A stretch of 64,000 nucleotides of DNA. Origin: Phascolomyces articulosus. Taxonomy: Eukaryota > Mucoromycota > Mucoromycetes > Mucorales > Lichtheimiaceae. The translations under genes were made by a program, and so were the position numbers. The stretch is taken from contig JAIXMP010000036.1 of assembly GCA_025677815.1 (NCBI GenBank), positions 62,001 through 126,000 of the forward strand, in the 5' to 3' direction. Under the pieces are notes generated by a model that worked only from the letters and a program-made list of their open reading frames with translations, had not been told where the DNA came from and ran no database searches. Positions 11,577-23,146 of the stretch are shown in pieces (position 1 is the first letter of the stretch; the number at the start of each line of letters is the position of its first letter).

Positions 11577-13341
11577 GGTGGGTCGACCTGGAATGGAACG
11601 ATATAAAAAGTAACGTAAAGGAGAATGGTGCGTCGTTTTTTAATATTATTTGAATGAAGTTAACAAACTTTTGGGAGTGCAAAAAGAAGTAGTTGAATAA
11701 AGAAGAAAAAGAGAAAGAGAAAAAAGGAAAAAGAGAAAAAAGAAGCTTGTAAAAATGTAAAAAAAAATTGGATAAACTTTAAAAAAAAGAAGCTATTTTT
11801 TTTTGTTTCCTTTTCTCACCAACATTTGATGTACCTCTTTTTACTCTCTCTCACCCGGACTATTTATATATAACTCTTCCTCTTCTTTATATATCCTTAT
11901 AATAAAACAACAACAACAACAACAAGAAGGTGGGTGGGTGACATAGGTTTGGGTACCACAACATATAAAAATTTCTTTTTTCATGGGAGTTTTCGAGCAA
12001 CCAAAAAAAAAAAAAAATGCATAAACACTCTTTAAACCAACCTTAAAGGCGAGACCCCGATGAGTTACACAAGGGCCTGTTTTTTTGTCTCGTGTTTTTT
12101 ATTATCAATGGTGAAAGGAAACCTGATATGTTTGTTTCAGCCACTCAAAAACCAACGTTTTATTTGAATGAACAAAGATGCCTGATTTATAAAATCATCC
12201 GAAATAAATAATATTTCTCAATCACTATCAAAAGACGGCGTCAAATCGGATAACAAGCGTTGTGTGATGGAATCAATATGCATGTCGCGCGTATCAGGGG
12301 GCCTCGTGAGAAACAAATGAGATCCAGACTTTTATAGCCATCCATTCAATAGTAGTAGCATGCTCTCCCTCTCCTCCTCCCCCCTTTTTTTTGCTCTTTG
12401 TATAATAATAAGCTGTAAATGAGATCTCATGGTCCGTGCTTCTTCCTTTATAATCATTACTCATATTATTATAACAAGATCGACACTACATTCTATTTTA
12501 CATGTATGAAAATGTTTGAAATGGATATAAAATATAAAATAATCGAATGATGATTCATTGTCGTGGTTTCACTCAAAGACAACAACTACTACTACTACCA
12601 TTTGAATTGACATGTCAATCCTAAAAAAGTTGCGTCATAAAAATGTTATATGATCGGTCTAGATTTTTCGCTATGGCTTGGTATACGGTACATCATTTTT
12701 TCTCTCTTCTATTGATAACCCTATGCTGTTATTTGTTATTATTGTTATTTGTTATATAGCCAATCATTCAGACTGTAAATCATATATCTTATAAGTAACA
12801 GTTTAATAAAAATATACCATCTTCTGTCCTACTTTATAAATAACATTATAGAAATGGATTGAATGATCGACATTGTTATTTGATTTACTTATCCCCTTGT
12901 TGTTATGAATGATATTACCTGAAAAGCATAGTATGCCATTAGTTCAACTTAAAAAAAAATAAGATTCAATGACCGACAGTGATTAAAGGATACCCACACA
13001 TGAAAAATTGAACACTAGTAATTTTTTATTATAAAACATATTTTTTTTTCTGTTTCCTTTCTACTCTTTTTTCTCTCTCTTTCTTCTTCACACACACACA
13101 CACACACACTTACACACGTTTTCACACTTGTCTAATAGAATCCCTTTTTTTCTACTTTCAAACGAAATACGCAAATATTTGTAAGCCCGCTGACTTTTTA
13201 TTATTATTTTGAAGTTGTTCAAGGTAACCTTGCATATATCATTCTATACAAAAAAAAGGACCGTGGATTTGTCACTATGCATGATATATTAAACGCATTA
13301 CTTTCAACAACAGGTTTTTCGAATTCTCCTTATTATAAACC
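11577..13341. other. Divergent intergenic region between two genes
   Basis: About 1.76 kb between the orphan gene (minus) and the caleosin-like gene (plus), so both promoters lie here. It contains purine-rich runs at 11690-11760 next to the orphan start, a pyrimidine-rich CT stretch and (CA)n at 13070-13110 shortly before the plus-strand start, and no credible reading frame or RNA gene. Confidence 0.5.
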
Positions 13342-15449
13342 ATGTCAGCACCTACGGATGAAACAAAAGTGACTGTAAAACGAGGCTTTACAAAACGAGC
13401 TGGTAAAAAAGTTCGTAATTTGCTAAAGGTAATCATCCTATTCTCTCTCTTTTTCTTCTTCTATTATGGACAAGTTGGATAAATAGATGGAGGAGGAACA
13501 CATACCCGGTTCAATGATTCTTTTTGTACAAGACTAAAAAAAATATATCGCCACAATTTTTTTTTTTATAAAACCGAAAAAACTCCACTCTCTCTCGCTC
13601 TTGACGATGATATCATGAATATAGCGTGCAAGAGGAAAAAAGGATCATGCCGGTTCATCAGCCGATGATGAAGATCATTTATCGTCTTCCATGATGAATA
13701 CATCCACAAGTAACTTGAGTAGTGGTGGTAGTTTAACCACAGAAACGGATGAGGATGAATTTGATAGTAAATTGAGTCTTGGTTCAAGTAGTGGAGGACG
13801 GCCTGAGAAAACGGCTGACAGATCGATACAAGCACCACATGATGGTTATCGTTCACGAAAGATTTCAACTGCGTCTAATTATGAAAAATATTATGACCGA
13901 CAACGGGTTTCATTGGATAATTCTAGACAAAATAATAGTAGTTCAATGGATCATCGAAAAAGAACCATGTCTTCACCTACTTCGCCTAAACCACCTACAG
14001 GCGTATTTTCATCTAATAAACAATCATGTAAGTGTTTATCATGAAAAAATACGAAAGAAAATGAGAAAATACAGTAGGCGTTTTTGTTTCTTTTTTTTCT
14101 TTTTGTATTACCCACAAATTATAGATTTACCTTTTTGCATTAGATATACTCCATTTTTTACTCACATGTCTATTATATAGCCTCCATTATCGTTGTTCCT
14201 GCAGCAGCAGCTGTTCTTTCTCCACCTGTTTCTCCAACTTCTCTCATGATGCCAGCTAGTTCAAGTGATTATAGTGTGACAACTTCATCACAAAGTGTTG
14301 AGGAATTATCGATTGCATCAGCACCTTTGGGCCGCAATGATAATAATAAGGAGGTATCGTCTGTTGTTTTAGTGCCACCTACTACTAATAAGGAGGTAGT
14401 GCCTGTTATTGAAAAACAACAACAACAACAGCAAAACAAAGCATCAGAAGAACCATTGGTAGAAAAGAAAAAAGAGAAAGAGGAAACAACAACAGCGGTT
14501 CAACCTTATACAACTGAACAGCCATCAGAAAATGTGAAAGAAAATATTATTACAGTGGATGAAAATTCCTATGTCCTTCCATCCAAAACCACTACCACCA
14601 CTACTACAATAACTACAACGTCGACGCCGGCGTCGACACATACTTCAGATGAATCTATTACTCAAGAAGATAATTCTACAACCAGTAAAAGTACTGCAAT
14701 GATTATCGTTGGCCAAGAAGAAGTGTCCAAACGTGTGGCGTATTTTGACAAGAAACATCGCGGAAAAATTACCATGCTAGATACATTTGCATGTAAGTTA
14801 TATTTGTTTATTTATTTAAATACAAACAAAAGGGCATAATACCTTACATTGCATTGGGTAAACTTGTACATTTCTCCCTTAATTATCAATACGTGTGTAT
14901 AAACAAACATGCACTAATAATAATTGTATAGCCCTTCGTGGACTTGGTTATCATTGGATGTTTGCTATTCCTGCCACGTTGATTATGCATTTACGTTTGT
15001 CCCCTTTGACGACATCTCCCCATCATGCGGGTTCATTGAGAGATTGGTTGAGTTGGCCCATTTATACAGAACGAGTAGCTCAAGCTTTAGTGAATCATAC
15101 CCCATGGATGCATCGTCGTGAACAAGTCACAAAATGGATTGATTCTTACGGTCATCATAAGAATTCTGTTCGTGGATTGACATTTTGGGATGGCTTCCGT
15201 GCTCTTCGTGGGGCAGAAAGAACTACATTAAGATGGTGGCAATTTAAGTTATGGTGAGTTTAGTATCATTATTGTGTATGTTTGATCCTTACAGGTTTTT
15301 TTTTATATATACTCAACATATATGATAATAGGTTGGCCCATCGATTACAGTGGATTTTGACTTATTCCATATTACATGATCCTCAAACCCGGATGGTAAC
15401 GCAGCCTGCTCTGGAATATCTTTGTCCACCTTCTTCTTCATCATCATAA
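13342..15449 (+). CDS. Caleosin-like EF-hand protein with disordered N-terminus
   Basis: Five exons (13342-13428, 13625-14027, 14181-14792, 14932-15253, 15332-15449) give 513 residues in frame. Residues about 30-330 are Ser/Thr/Glu-rich and probably disordered. After them comes RVAYFDKKHRGKITMLDTFA then SLRGLGYHWMFAIPATLIMH and LRLSPLTTSPHH. An EF-hand-like loop with Asp at positions 1 and 12, a GLGY-containing hydrophobic segment and a Pro/Ser turn is the caleosin layout. The C-terminal part (WIDSYGHHKNSVRGLTFWDG and later WWQFKLWWLAHRLQW) also fits the second half of caleosins loosely. Caleosins sit on lipid droplets or ER and some are haem peroxygenases. The EF-hand lacks several acidic ligands and I cannot place the haem histidines, so activity is doubtful. 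It lies 433 bp before a same-strand MSP-domain gene. Confidence 0.55.
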
Positions 15450-15882
15450 ATCATCAGACTTTTGACAAACAATGACCCTGTTTTTTTTTCTTTTTGCTCC
15501 GCCCATTCGCAAATGCGATGATTGAGTATTTCTATATGATTTTTGATATATATATCCAATATACGTTTCTCTCTCTCTCTCCCACACACACACGCACACA
15601 CATTACAATAATAAACACACAAAAAAAAAAGAAAAATAATAAACAAAAAATTTTCCCCAATCCTTGGTGTTTTATTATGGATAAATTTTCACTTGTTTAT
15701 GGATCATGATTTGAAATCTGTTAATAAGAATAATCTGTAACTGCTTTCACACCGCATAACTTTTCTCTCTCTCTCTCTCTCTCTCTCTTCCCCCTTTATT
15801 TCCAATCTCTTTTTCTTTTTCTCTCTCTTTTTCTCCTCCTCCCCCAAAAAACACACACACACACATATACACAGAAGGAACA
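15450..15882. other. Short intergenic region with CT/CA repeats
   Basis: This lies between two plus-strand genes. It contains (CT)n at 15764-15789 and (CA)n at 15854-15866 immediately before the MSP-gene start codon, typical of a pyrimidine-rich fungal core promoter. No gene is seen. Confidence 0.5.
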
Positions 15883-17289
15883 ATGAGAAGACAGTATGCT
15901 TCTTCAATGTATAGTGAAAAAAGCACTACTAGTGCTAAAAGTGGTCGATCATTTTTATCCATGACATTAAAACAACCTACCAAAGTTGGCTTTTGGAAAA
16001 GCCTAAAAAGTTGGAAAAGTAGTAGTAATACGACAACACCAATGAAAAAAGAAGATGATATTGCTTCAGTTATTTCATCTTCGGCTTCCTCATCCGCTTC
16101 TTCTTTGGGTTCATATACCAAATGGAAACGTTTATTGTTTCTACCTTCCATTACATCATCCAGTCCGACAAGAGCATCGCCTACGAAATCCGAAAGAAAT
16201 AATAATAATAATAATAATAATAATAACGAGGAGGAAGAGGATGATTTAGAAGAAAATACAACAACAGATGATAATTATGAAAATACAACTGGACAACAAC
16301 AACAACAACGACGACGAAATATTTATCAAGAACCTAGCTCCGAAGTCGTGATATCATCATCAACACGAAGGCGACCTAAAAGTGATAAAGGGATTTTATT
16401 AAGAGATGCTCAAGCCGTAGCTGAACGAAGAAAAGAAAGGCGTCAACGACAACCTTCGGAACGCGTCACGTTTATTGAACCAAGTCCTGTCCCGAGGTTC
16501 CGAAATGCACCTCCGCTGCCACCCGCCTCTCCTCCTTACTTGGATATTATTATGCAACAAGAAGGTGGTTCAAGTCGTAGTAGTATTATTCAAGATGAAC
16601 AAGAACAACCTGTTATATTTACAACACCTTTTGACAACCCTTCTTCTTCTTCTCAACATGATCAACACAACAATAATACAAATGATCATCATGATAACAA
16701 CATGGCAACAACAACAATGATGACAACAAGAAAAAAAAAGAAAAAAAGGGCCCAATTATGTTTCAGATCTCCTTTACAGCGTGGACAAACATTGACTTTT
16801 TCACTTCATAATGTCACACCAGAAGAACATATTATTGTTTTTAAATTTTTGACAAGTAATGCAAAATTACAAAGACAATCACGTCGACATTCATCTGCTT
16901 CTCTTTATCAACAAGGGAATAATGCCATCACTACTTCCACGGGTGGTACCAACAACAATAACCCAAAATGGCCTGCCTTTGCATCCCAGAGTCATTCAAG
17001 TTTGATGGAACGTTATTTCGTTAGACCAAGTGCTGGTCGGATGATCGAAACGGATCAAATGGACATTATGTTGTTTTTAAATCAGGTGCCAGAAGACTTG
17101 GCACCCAATGAAATATTAAAAGATAAAATCCTCGTACGATGGGCTGTCATTCAAAGAAATACTAAAGTAGAAGCATGGATGCAAGCACAACCAGATTCCA
17201 CTCGTCGAAAATGGTTGGAAATGTTGGTTGAACAATGGCCTGATCAAGTGATCATACGTGAAACAAGATTAAAAATACGCTTTGTTTAA
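15883..17289 (+). CDS. MSP-domain (VAP-like) protein with insertion in the domain
   Basis: A single exon encodes 468 residues. The N-terminal 285 residues are basic, Ser/Asn/Gln-rich and disordered, with an AAT-repeat-encoded poly-Asn near residues 106-115. Residues about 290-420 match the major sperm protein fold: LCFRSPLQRGQTLTFSLHNV, then EEHIIVFKFLTSN, then RYFVRPSAGRMIE, then KDKILVRWAVI near the end. In VAP/Scs2 proteins this Ig-like domain sits on ER membranes and binds FFAT peptides of lipid-transfer proteins. Here an insertion of about 50 residues (RQSRRHSSAS and a Gly/Asn/Ser-rich tract, coding bases about 16863-17010) separates the strand ending in TSN from RYFVRP. There is no C-terminal membrane anchor, unlike classical VAPs; the tail WLEMLVEQWPDQVIIRETR follows the domain. 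It is convergent with PEX13. Confidence 0.75.
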   Translation: MRRQYASSMYSEKSTTSAKSGRSFLSMTLKQPTKVGFWKSLKSWKSSSNTTTPMKKEDDIASVISSSASSSASSLGSYTKWKRLLFLPSITSSSPTRASPTKSERNNNNNNNNNNEEEEDDLEENTTTDDNYENTTGQQQQQRRRNIYQEPSSEVVISSSTRRRPKSDKGILLRDAQAVAERRKERRQRQPSERVTFIEPSPVPRFRNAPPLPPASPPYLDIIMQQEGGSSRSSIIQDEQEQPVIFTTPFDNPSSSSQHDQHNNNTNDHHDNNMATTTMMTTRKKKKKRAQLCFRSPLQRGQTLTFSLHNVTPEEHIIVFKFLTSNAKLQRQSRRHSSASLYQQGNNAITTSTGGTNNNNPKWPAFASQSHSSLMERYFVRPSAGRMIETDQMDIMLFLNQVPEDLAPNEILKDKILVRWAVIQRNTKVEAWMQAQPDSTRRKWLEMLVEQWPDQVIIRETRLKIRFV

Positions 17290-17612
17290 TGAATAATAAT
17301 AATAATAATTGTCCATTTTTTTAATTTTAATGAATATAACAAAAAAACGGTATCATCCAATTTGGGTTCTTTTTTTTGTGGTTGTTGTATATCGTTTATA
17401 ATAATAATAAAAATTGTGAATAGAATGGGCATGTACAAAATATAAAAGAGAGAGAGAGATGTTATAAAAAAAAGGTAGAGGATAATTATAAGTAAAAAAA
17501 AAAGTGAAGTAGAAGAAAAAAAAGAGTGGGATGGATTGTAAGTTGAATTTAAAGAGGTATGAGTGAAAGAAAGTGTGTTTAAATTTTGTCGTTGTTGTTA
17601 AAAAAAACATGA
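17290..17612. other. Convergent intergenic region
   Basis: Shared 3' flank of the MSP-domain gene (plus) and PEX13 (minus). It is AT-rich with an (AAT)n run just after the MSP stop codon. No gene is seen. Confidence 0.5.
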
Positions 17613-19073
17613 TTATGGTGTTGTTGATGAGGATGAAGAAGGTGATGAAGAAGCGATAGGTTCTGGTTGAGGTTTCAGTAATGCTTGATCTTGAGCAGAT
17701 TCATCTATTGCTGCTTGAGCTGCACCTGCTTTTTGAACAATTTCCACATAATTTGCTGGGAACATACCCATACGACCATCACGTAATCGGCCACGCCACC
17801 ATTGACTTTGTTGATTTGTTACTGGGTCTGTTTTTGACAGGATAGCGACAATATCACCCTTTTTGAGTGATAATTCCATTTGTGATTCAGCTGTAAAATC
17901 ATAAGTAGCTCGACCAAATTCAAGTTTAGCAGGATCAATTTTGCCCAACCCAGCCATCATGGGATCATTGATTTGAGGATTCTTTTGTTGTTCTAATTGT
18001 TGTTTGTGAGTAATCAGTTGAATCAACTTGTGCATCAAATAAGGTAAACCGACGACCATGAATAAAAAGATGAGAATAGGTTTTTTCGAAATTTTAGGTG
18101 TTTGAGCTTTGGCGGCAGCTTTGCCTTCAAATTGTTGAAATTCCATAAAATTCATTTCACCAGGTCGACCCGGTTCCACACGACCCAAGGCTTTGTTGAT
18201 ATATTTTTTCATTAATCGATAAATGGCAAAAACACTAAAGACTTGACCGAGATAACTACGTAAAAAGCCAAGTTGTTCCGCCATGCCGACCATGGCCATA
18301 AAACTCGAATGAGTGGCCATAAAGGTAGAATCCAACATTTGAGCAAATCCACCAAATGCACCGACAATTTGTTCAATGACTTCGAATGCAGGGCGTGTAC
18401 CGGCTTCCATACGTTGTGTAAGGGGCATTTCACCATTAGGGCCCATTTGATTGCCGTACATGCCGCCACCGGCACCATACCGATTCATGCCTCCGTAACC
18501 ACCGTACATGGAGGATCCATAGCCACCATACATGGAACTACCGTAACCTCCATATCCACCATAGGAGGATCCAAAACGATTCATGCCGCCGTAGCCACCA
18601 TAACCACCGTAGCTAGATCCAATACCTCCATAGGAGGATCCATACATGGATGAACCGTAGCCACTGGTACCATAGCCAGTAGTACCGTAGCCACTAGTAG
18701 TACCATAACCGCCCATTGCTATTTTTTTTAAATTTTCATATGATAAAGTAAAAATATAAAAATAAATATTATTAATTCATTCCCAATCTTTAAACTTATA
18801 TATATATATAAGTCATTTATTATTATCATTATTATTATTCATTGAAATAAGGATAATAATAAGGATAATAAATTAGAAGAACAAAGAAATAAAATGATAT
18901 TTACTGCCAGGTCGACCTAATGCATTGGTTGCTGTTGCTGTTGATCTTGCTGGAACTGCTGGGGCATCTGAAGAATCCATGGTCGATGTGACAGCAGCAG
19001 CAGCAGAAGGAGATGTAATTGCGCTAGTAGTATTCGAACCGGTCTCCCAAGGTTTAGGAGGTGATGTTGGCAT
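17613..19073 (-). CDS. PEX13: Peroxin-13, peroxisomal import docking protein
   Basis: Two exons (19073-18905, 18718-17613) give 424 residues. The N-terminus carries PPKPWE, typical of Pex13. A Tyr/Gly-rich repeat region follows (YGSSMYGSSYGGIGSSYGGY and similar, about 57-140). Two hydrophobic segments flank LGQVFSVFAIYRLMKKYINK and PILIFLFMVVGLPYLMHKLI. A C-terminal SH3 domain reads FGRATYDFTAESQMELSLKK, GDIVAILSKTDP, WWRGRLRDGRMGMFPANYVE. In the family, Pex13 in the peroxisomal membrane binds Pex14 and Pex5 to import matrix enzymes, and its YG-rich segment can form a gel-like pore. The intron separates the PKPWE segment from the YG repeats. The last 20 residues are Ser/Pro-rich. Confidence 0.92.
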
Positions 19074-19380
19074 TTTTTTTAATTATTTATTATTATAGAA
19101 TTTTAAAAAAAGAAGAAAAAAGAAAGTGTGGGGGGTAGGATTGGGAATAATGAAGGTTTGAAAAAATAAGAAAAGGAGAGTTATAATTGGTGGAATGAAT
19201 GAAAAAAATAGGAAAAAAATATAACACCTAAGCGGAAATGTGAATATGGTAAAAAGATATTACAAATTTGAATTTATTATTCTCACACTTGCAAATTATA
19301 TCATAATAAAAACCTCCCCCCCAACATAAGGGAATATCCATGTGCCCATAAACATAGATTTTTTATTATTATTATTATTA
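19074..19380. other. Intergenic region between PEX13 and PCS genes
   Basis: About 307 bp containing the PEX13 promoter and the 3' flank of the phytochelatin synthase gene. It is AT-rich with (TTA)n at 19362-19383. No gene is seen. Confidence 0.5.
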
Positions 19381-21119
19381 TTAACAATCTTTTACAGAAA
19401 TATCAGTCCATCCAGGACCACATGTACAAAACGTTTTGGTTAATTCAGTCACTTCGACCGAGATTCTATCTACTTCTCTTTTTACAACATCACTCATATA
19501 TTCTTCTTTTCTATAAAGGCTAAGTGTTTCTTGTAAATCACGAGGTAATGAAGTATATAACATGCGTGGAGACCCTAATACAAACAAAGTGGCAAAAGCA
19601 GCATGGTGATCCACATTGATTTCCAGTTGTTGTTCATTCAGTGAAGGATGGTTGTTGTTGACTGGGTAAAGTGCATTCAAGACAATGGGGTATAAAGGGG
19701 ATTGAGCTGTGTCTTGAAGTAACTTGTCTATATATTCATTGGGTGATTGTCGAAAAGATTGGTTCGCTAAAATGACGGTATACTCTGGTGGAACATTTCT
19801 CAGCACCAATTGAACAACATGTTCCAAAGTCCGTGGCTTCTCAATCCACATATTTTCGGGGATACGTTTACAGAAACTTTTTGCTAATGTGGTCCAATTT
19901 AGTGGGGAGGATGCATGATTTTCGCTTTGTAAGGGTTCCGGTAATAAAGATGACGATGATTTGGAGGATGATGACTGTAACTCTGTCGTTAATGGCGAGG
20001 ATGCTGATGATGATTCTATATCGTTTGTATTGTTGGATGATTTTTTTTGTACTCTACATAGACTGATAGGTGGATGATTGACATCATAACTTAATAAAAA
20101 GTAACCACGTGAACGACCAGTTTCTTTATCAATAGGCTTCATGGATTCATATAATGTTTCGATCGGACACCAATAACTTGGATATTTATATCGAGCTGTA
20201 TCCAAGACCAAGACCATCCCAGTTTCTGGATTATAAGCGCCAATCGGTGAGAAATGACCATCCCCGGTTTGTCCCAATGTTTTTCTCGAAAAGGATATCA
20301 CCATAAATACATCGGATCGTGTCGTTACATCTTCTACATCCTTTTTGAATTCTTCCAATGTAAAATCATTGCCTCGTTTTACTACTACATCACTATGACA
20401 TTTGGCTAAACAAGCAAACTTGTCAAATGTAATCCCATTCTTTTTCATTTCTTCTTTTGAAGAACAACATTCGAGTAATTCATCTATTCAATTTTTTTAA
20501 AGAAAAAGTAATCAGTTTTTTGTTTTGAATCATATTTCATTTATTCTCTATTGATATTACCTGAATACCATCGCCAATTGCCTTTCCATCGTCTTTTTGG
20601 ATCTACTTCTAATGCGTTTAATACCATAGCTACTAAAAAAAAGCAAAATAATAACGTGTTAATAATTCTATACCTCTATCGAAACAAGGACATTGAATTC
20701 TTCGAAATAAACTTACAGGAACTTGGACCACAATAAGCAGGTTCTGACTGGGTAGTAAAGTTACCCGTTAATGAAAAGAAACCTTCAGCATGACCAGCTT
20801 CCATTGCAGACCGAAAGAGTTTTTTTCCGTCTTGTGAAGAGAATCGTACAAGAGTCGTGGGTAATTGTCGTTGATAAAATGTATTTTTTAAATCAGGATT
20901 AGGATTATTTAATCCTAATAGATCTTGAAAAGCATTATGATTTGGCGTGGTTGCTGTTGCTGTAGTAGTCGGTGGTGGCAGCGAATGTTCTGTATGTTGT
21001 GAAGAAGAAAGTATTGCTGTTTGGTGAATGAGTCGAGGTAATCGTTGATTCATACGAGAACTTGTCAAAGATATTAAATGACGATGAGTGATAGGATATC
21101 GGTGCACTAGTTTAAACAT
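19381..21119 (-). CDS. Phytochelatin synthase (glutathione gamma-glutamylcysteinyltransferase)
   Basis: Three exons (21119-20717, 20632-20561, 20483-19381) give 525 residues. The papain-like catalytic domain is clear: FTTQSEPAYCGPSSLAMVLN, VDPKRRWKGNWRWYSDELLE, GITFDKFACLAKC, GDGHFSPIGAYNPETGMVLV and LDTARYKYPSYWCPIETLYE. The likely triad is Cys130, His235 and Asp253. The Cys-His and His-Asp spacings (105 and 18) nearly match plant AtPCS1 (Cys56, His162, Asp180). The enzyme joins gamma-Glu-Cys units from glutathione to make metal-chelating phytochelatins, giving cadmium and zinc tolerance. The C-terminal half keeps WTTLAKSFCKRIPENMW and related sequence of the PCS C-terminal domain, with a Ser-rich insert, and ends in a small Cys cluster (FCTCGPGW...DC). 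The first 36 residues are basic with no acidic residues, like a mitochondrial presequence. Confidence 0.92.
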
Positions 21120-21902
21120 TGTTTATGAATCTATAAGGAGAAGAAAAGAGAGGGTATTTGAGGATACGAGAAAGGAGGGGCCAATTATATATATTAATGT
21201 CAGTTCAAAACCAGCTAATAAACAAAACCCACTATGCATTTTTTTTTGTTCATCTGATTAACAATAGTTTTCAACGAACCTAATGAATGATCTTTTTTTT
21301 TTAAAAATCCAATCTCAAAGATGACTGATATTTTTATAAAATATGAATTGACAGGATTACGTCGTTTTTTAAATCTATCAACGATGGACTGATTTATTAA
21401 ATGCAGTATCAAGATTATTGATGCATCCTTATCGATCGAATCTTGATGGTTTGGGTTTTTTTTGTCTGCTTGAAATCCAGAAACCAATAAGAGAGCTTCC
21501 TTTTTGAGAAAGAGATTGTCTATGTGTTTCTCTGTGTGGCTTGATCATTCTCAAACTCTCTTTTCATTATCATCCTCCACGGTATCTTGTATCATTATTG
21601 ATGGATGAAAAATATGTAGGAGAGGTTCGCTCATTTGTCATCGTTGAATATGTGTGCTCTAATTTACATTTAATAATTTTGATCTTACCACTGTAATACC
21701 CGTATCTAAAGAGAACACGATTCATCTTACTATAAATACAACAACTCAAAAATTCACATTTTATGCAAGACACAACCCAAGATACGTTGACACATGTCAA
21801 AAAATTAGCAAAAGAGAAACATATTAAAAATTATTTTTGGAGAAAGTTTTCCATCCCATTTATTATCATCATCAGAAAAGCAAACTACGCATGCAGAATA
21901 AT
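21120..21902. other. Intergenic region: PCS promoter side
   Basis: About 780 bp between two minus-strand genes. The part next to 21120 should hold the phytochelatin synthase promoter. Two frames of 76 and 90 codons on the minus strand lack any family motif or splice support. No metal-response motif was identified with confidence. Confidence 0.4.
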
Positions 21903-23146
21903 TTACTTGCGAGACTAAATAGTAATAATGAAAAAAAGAAACATGTTAGTATATGAAAATGACATTCAATTAATGATTTGCTTAACGAAAAGTAAAAAGT
22001 AAACACTCTTACCTTGATCTTCTTGAGATAGAATTCGAGTTCCTTGCCTTCCAAGATGTAACCATCACAACGGCCAGATTGACCAGGACGGGAGGCAATG
22101 CGGGCTAAAAAAAAAAGAAAAATGAAAAAACATGGATTTAGTCTCATATTCAATCTATACACACAAGGAGTTACTTCAAGATCATCTCTTCTCTTTTCCC
22201 CCAAGATCCAAAATCCATTTAAATATTTTACCATAGAGACGACCAGCAGCAAATTGATCATCCAAAAGTTGATCAATAGCAGCGTTGGAGCGACGTTCTT
22301 CCCACTTCTTCTTGCGCTGTTCAGACTTGGCACCGACAGCAGCATCGAATTCAGCAGCCTTGGCTTCGGTCAACTTCTTCTTACCCAAGGGAAGACCATA
22401 GAAACCTTCATACCATTGACGGAAAGGAGTAGCATCGACTTGGATGATGGCACCCTTGACCAAGGTGTTGGTACGGACAAGTTCGTTGTTGGAGGCGTTG
22501 TAAACAACAGTCAAGACACGAGTCTTACGGGCTTGACCTTCGGAGGCCCACGAGAAGTTACCGGCTTCTAAACGCAAGGCACGGTACTTGGTGTTACCAC
22601 CACGAGTGCGAACAGTGTGGATACGCTTGGCACCAAGCTTGGTGTTGGCGGCAGGGCGGCCCAACTCGAACCTATGAGAAAAGAACTAAGTATATTGCCA
22701 TAGATGCTTTTTTTCTGCCCTAATTCCGATGTACATTCCCCCTTCCCCCTCGGTCTCGATTGAAATGGATATTTATAAATTAGATGCTTACTTTCTCTTC
22801 TTACGGTACTGAGCACGTCTAGCACCGGTGGCACTGTTAAGTTTATAAAAATATTTAAGAAAATTAATTAGTATTCAAGTTTTCGTAGTTCATTTTCCAA
22901 TCGAAAAAGAATTCGTTTTTTTTTTGGCATCGACAATGTTCGCTCAATTGGCCAGCCATTTTTTTTATTGCGTCTGTCGAATCTCTTTCATTTTGTGGGT
23001 TGTTGCATATTCGATAAAAACTTACGATCGCTTGTGCCTGGAGTCGCGGCTGATACCTAGATGGATGGATCATTGAATCAGTATATCATGTTGGATGGAT
23101 GTATGGATGGATGTGCATTTACTATGATGTTTGATATATTACCCAT
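21903..23146 (-). CDS. RPS8: 40S ribosomal protein eS8
   Basis: Six exons (23146-23143, 23056-23026, 22833-22792, 22671-22232, 22104-22013, 21914-21903) give 206 residues, the normal eS8 length. The start [20 protein letters not shown] and the later [20 protein letters not shown] and [21 protein letters not shown] are diagnostic. It is a structural protein of the small ribosomal subunit. The first coding exon is only ATGG, so the start codon is separated from the rest by an intron of about 86 bp, a common layout for ribosomal protein genes. The last coding exon is 12 nt and adds SRK and the stop. Codon use is richer in C-ending codons (GAC, AAG, GTC) than in neighbouring genes, as expected for a highly expressed gene. 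Confidence 0.95.

Noticed and set aside
21215..21800. Two minus-strand frames of 90 and 76 codons between PCS and eS8 genes
   Set aside because: Low-complexity, no recognisable motif, and they occupy the PCS promoter; most likely chance.
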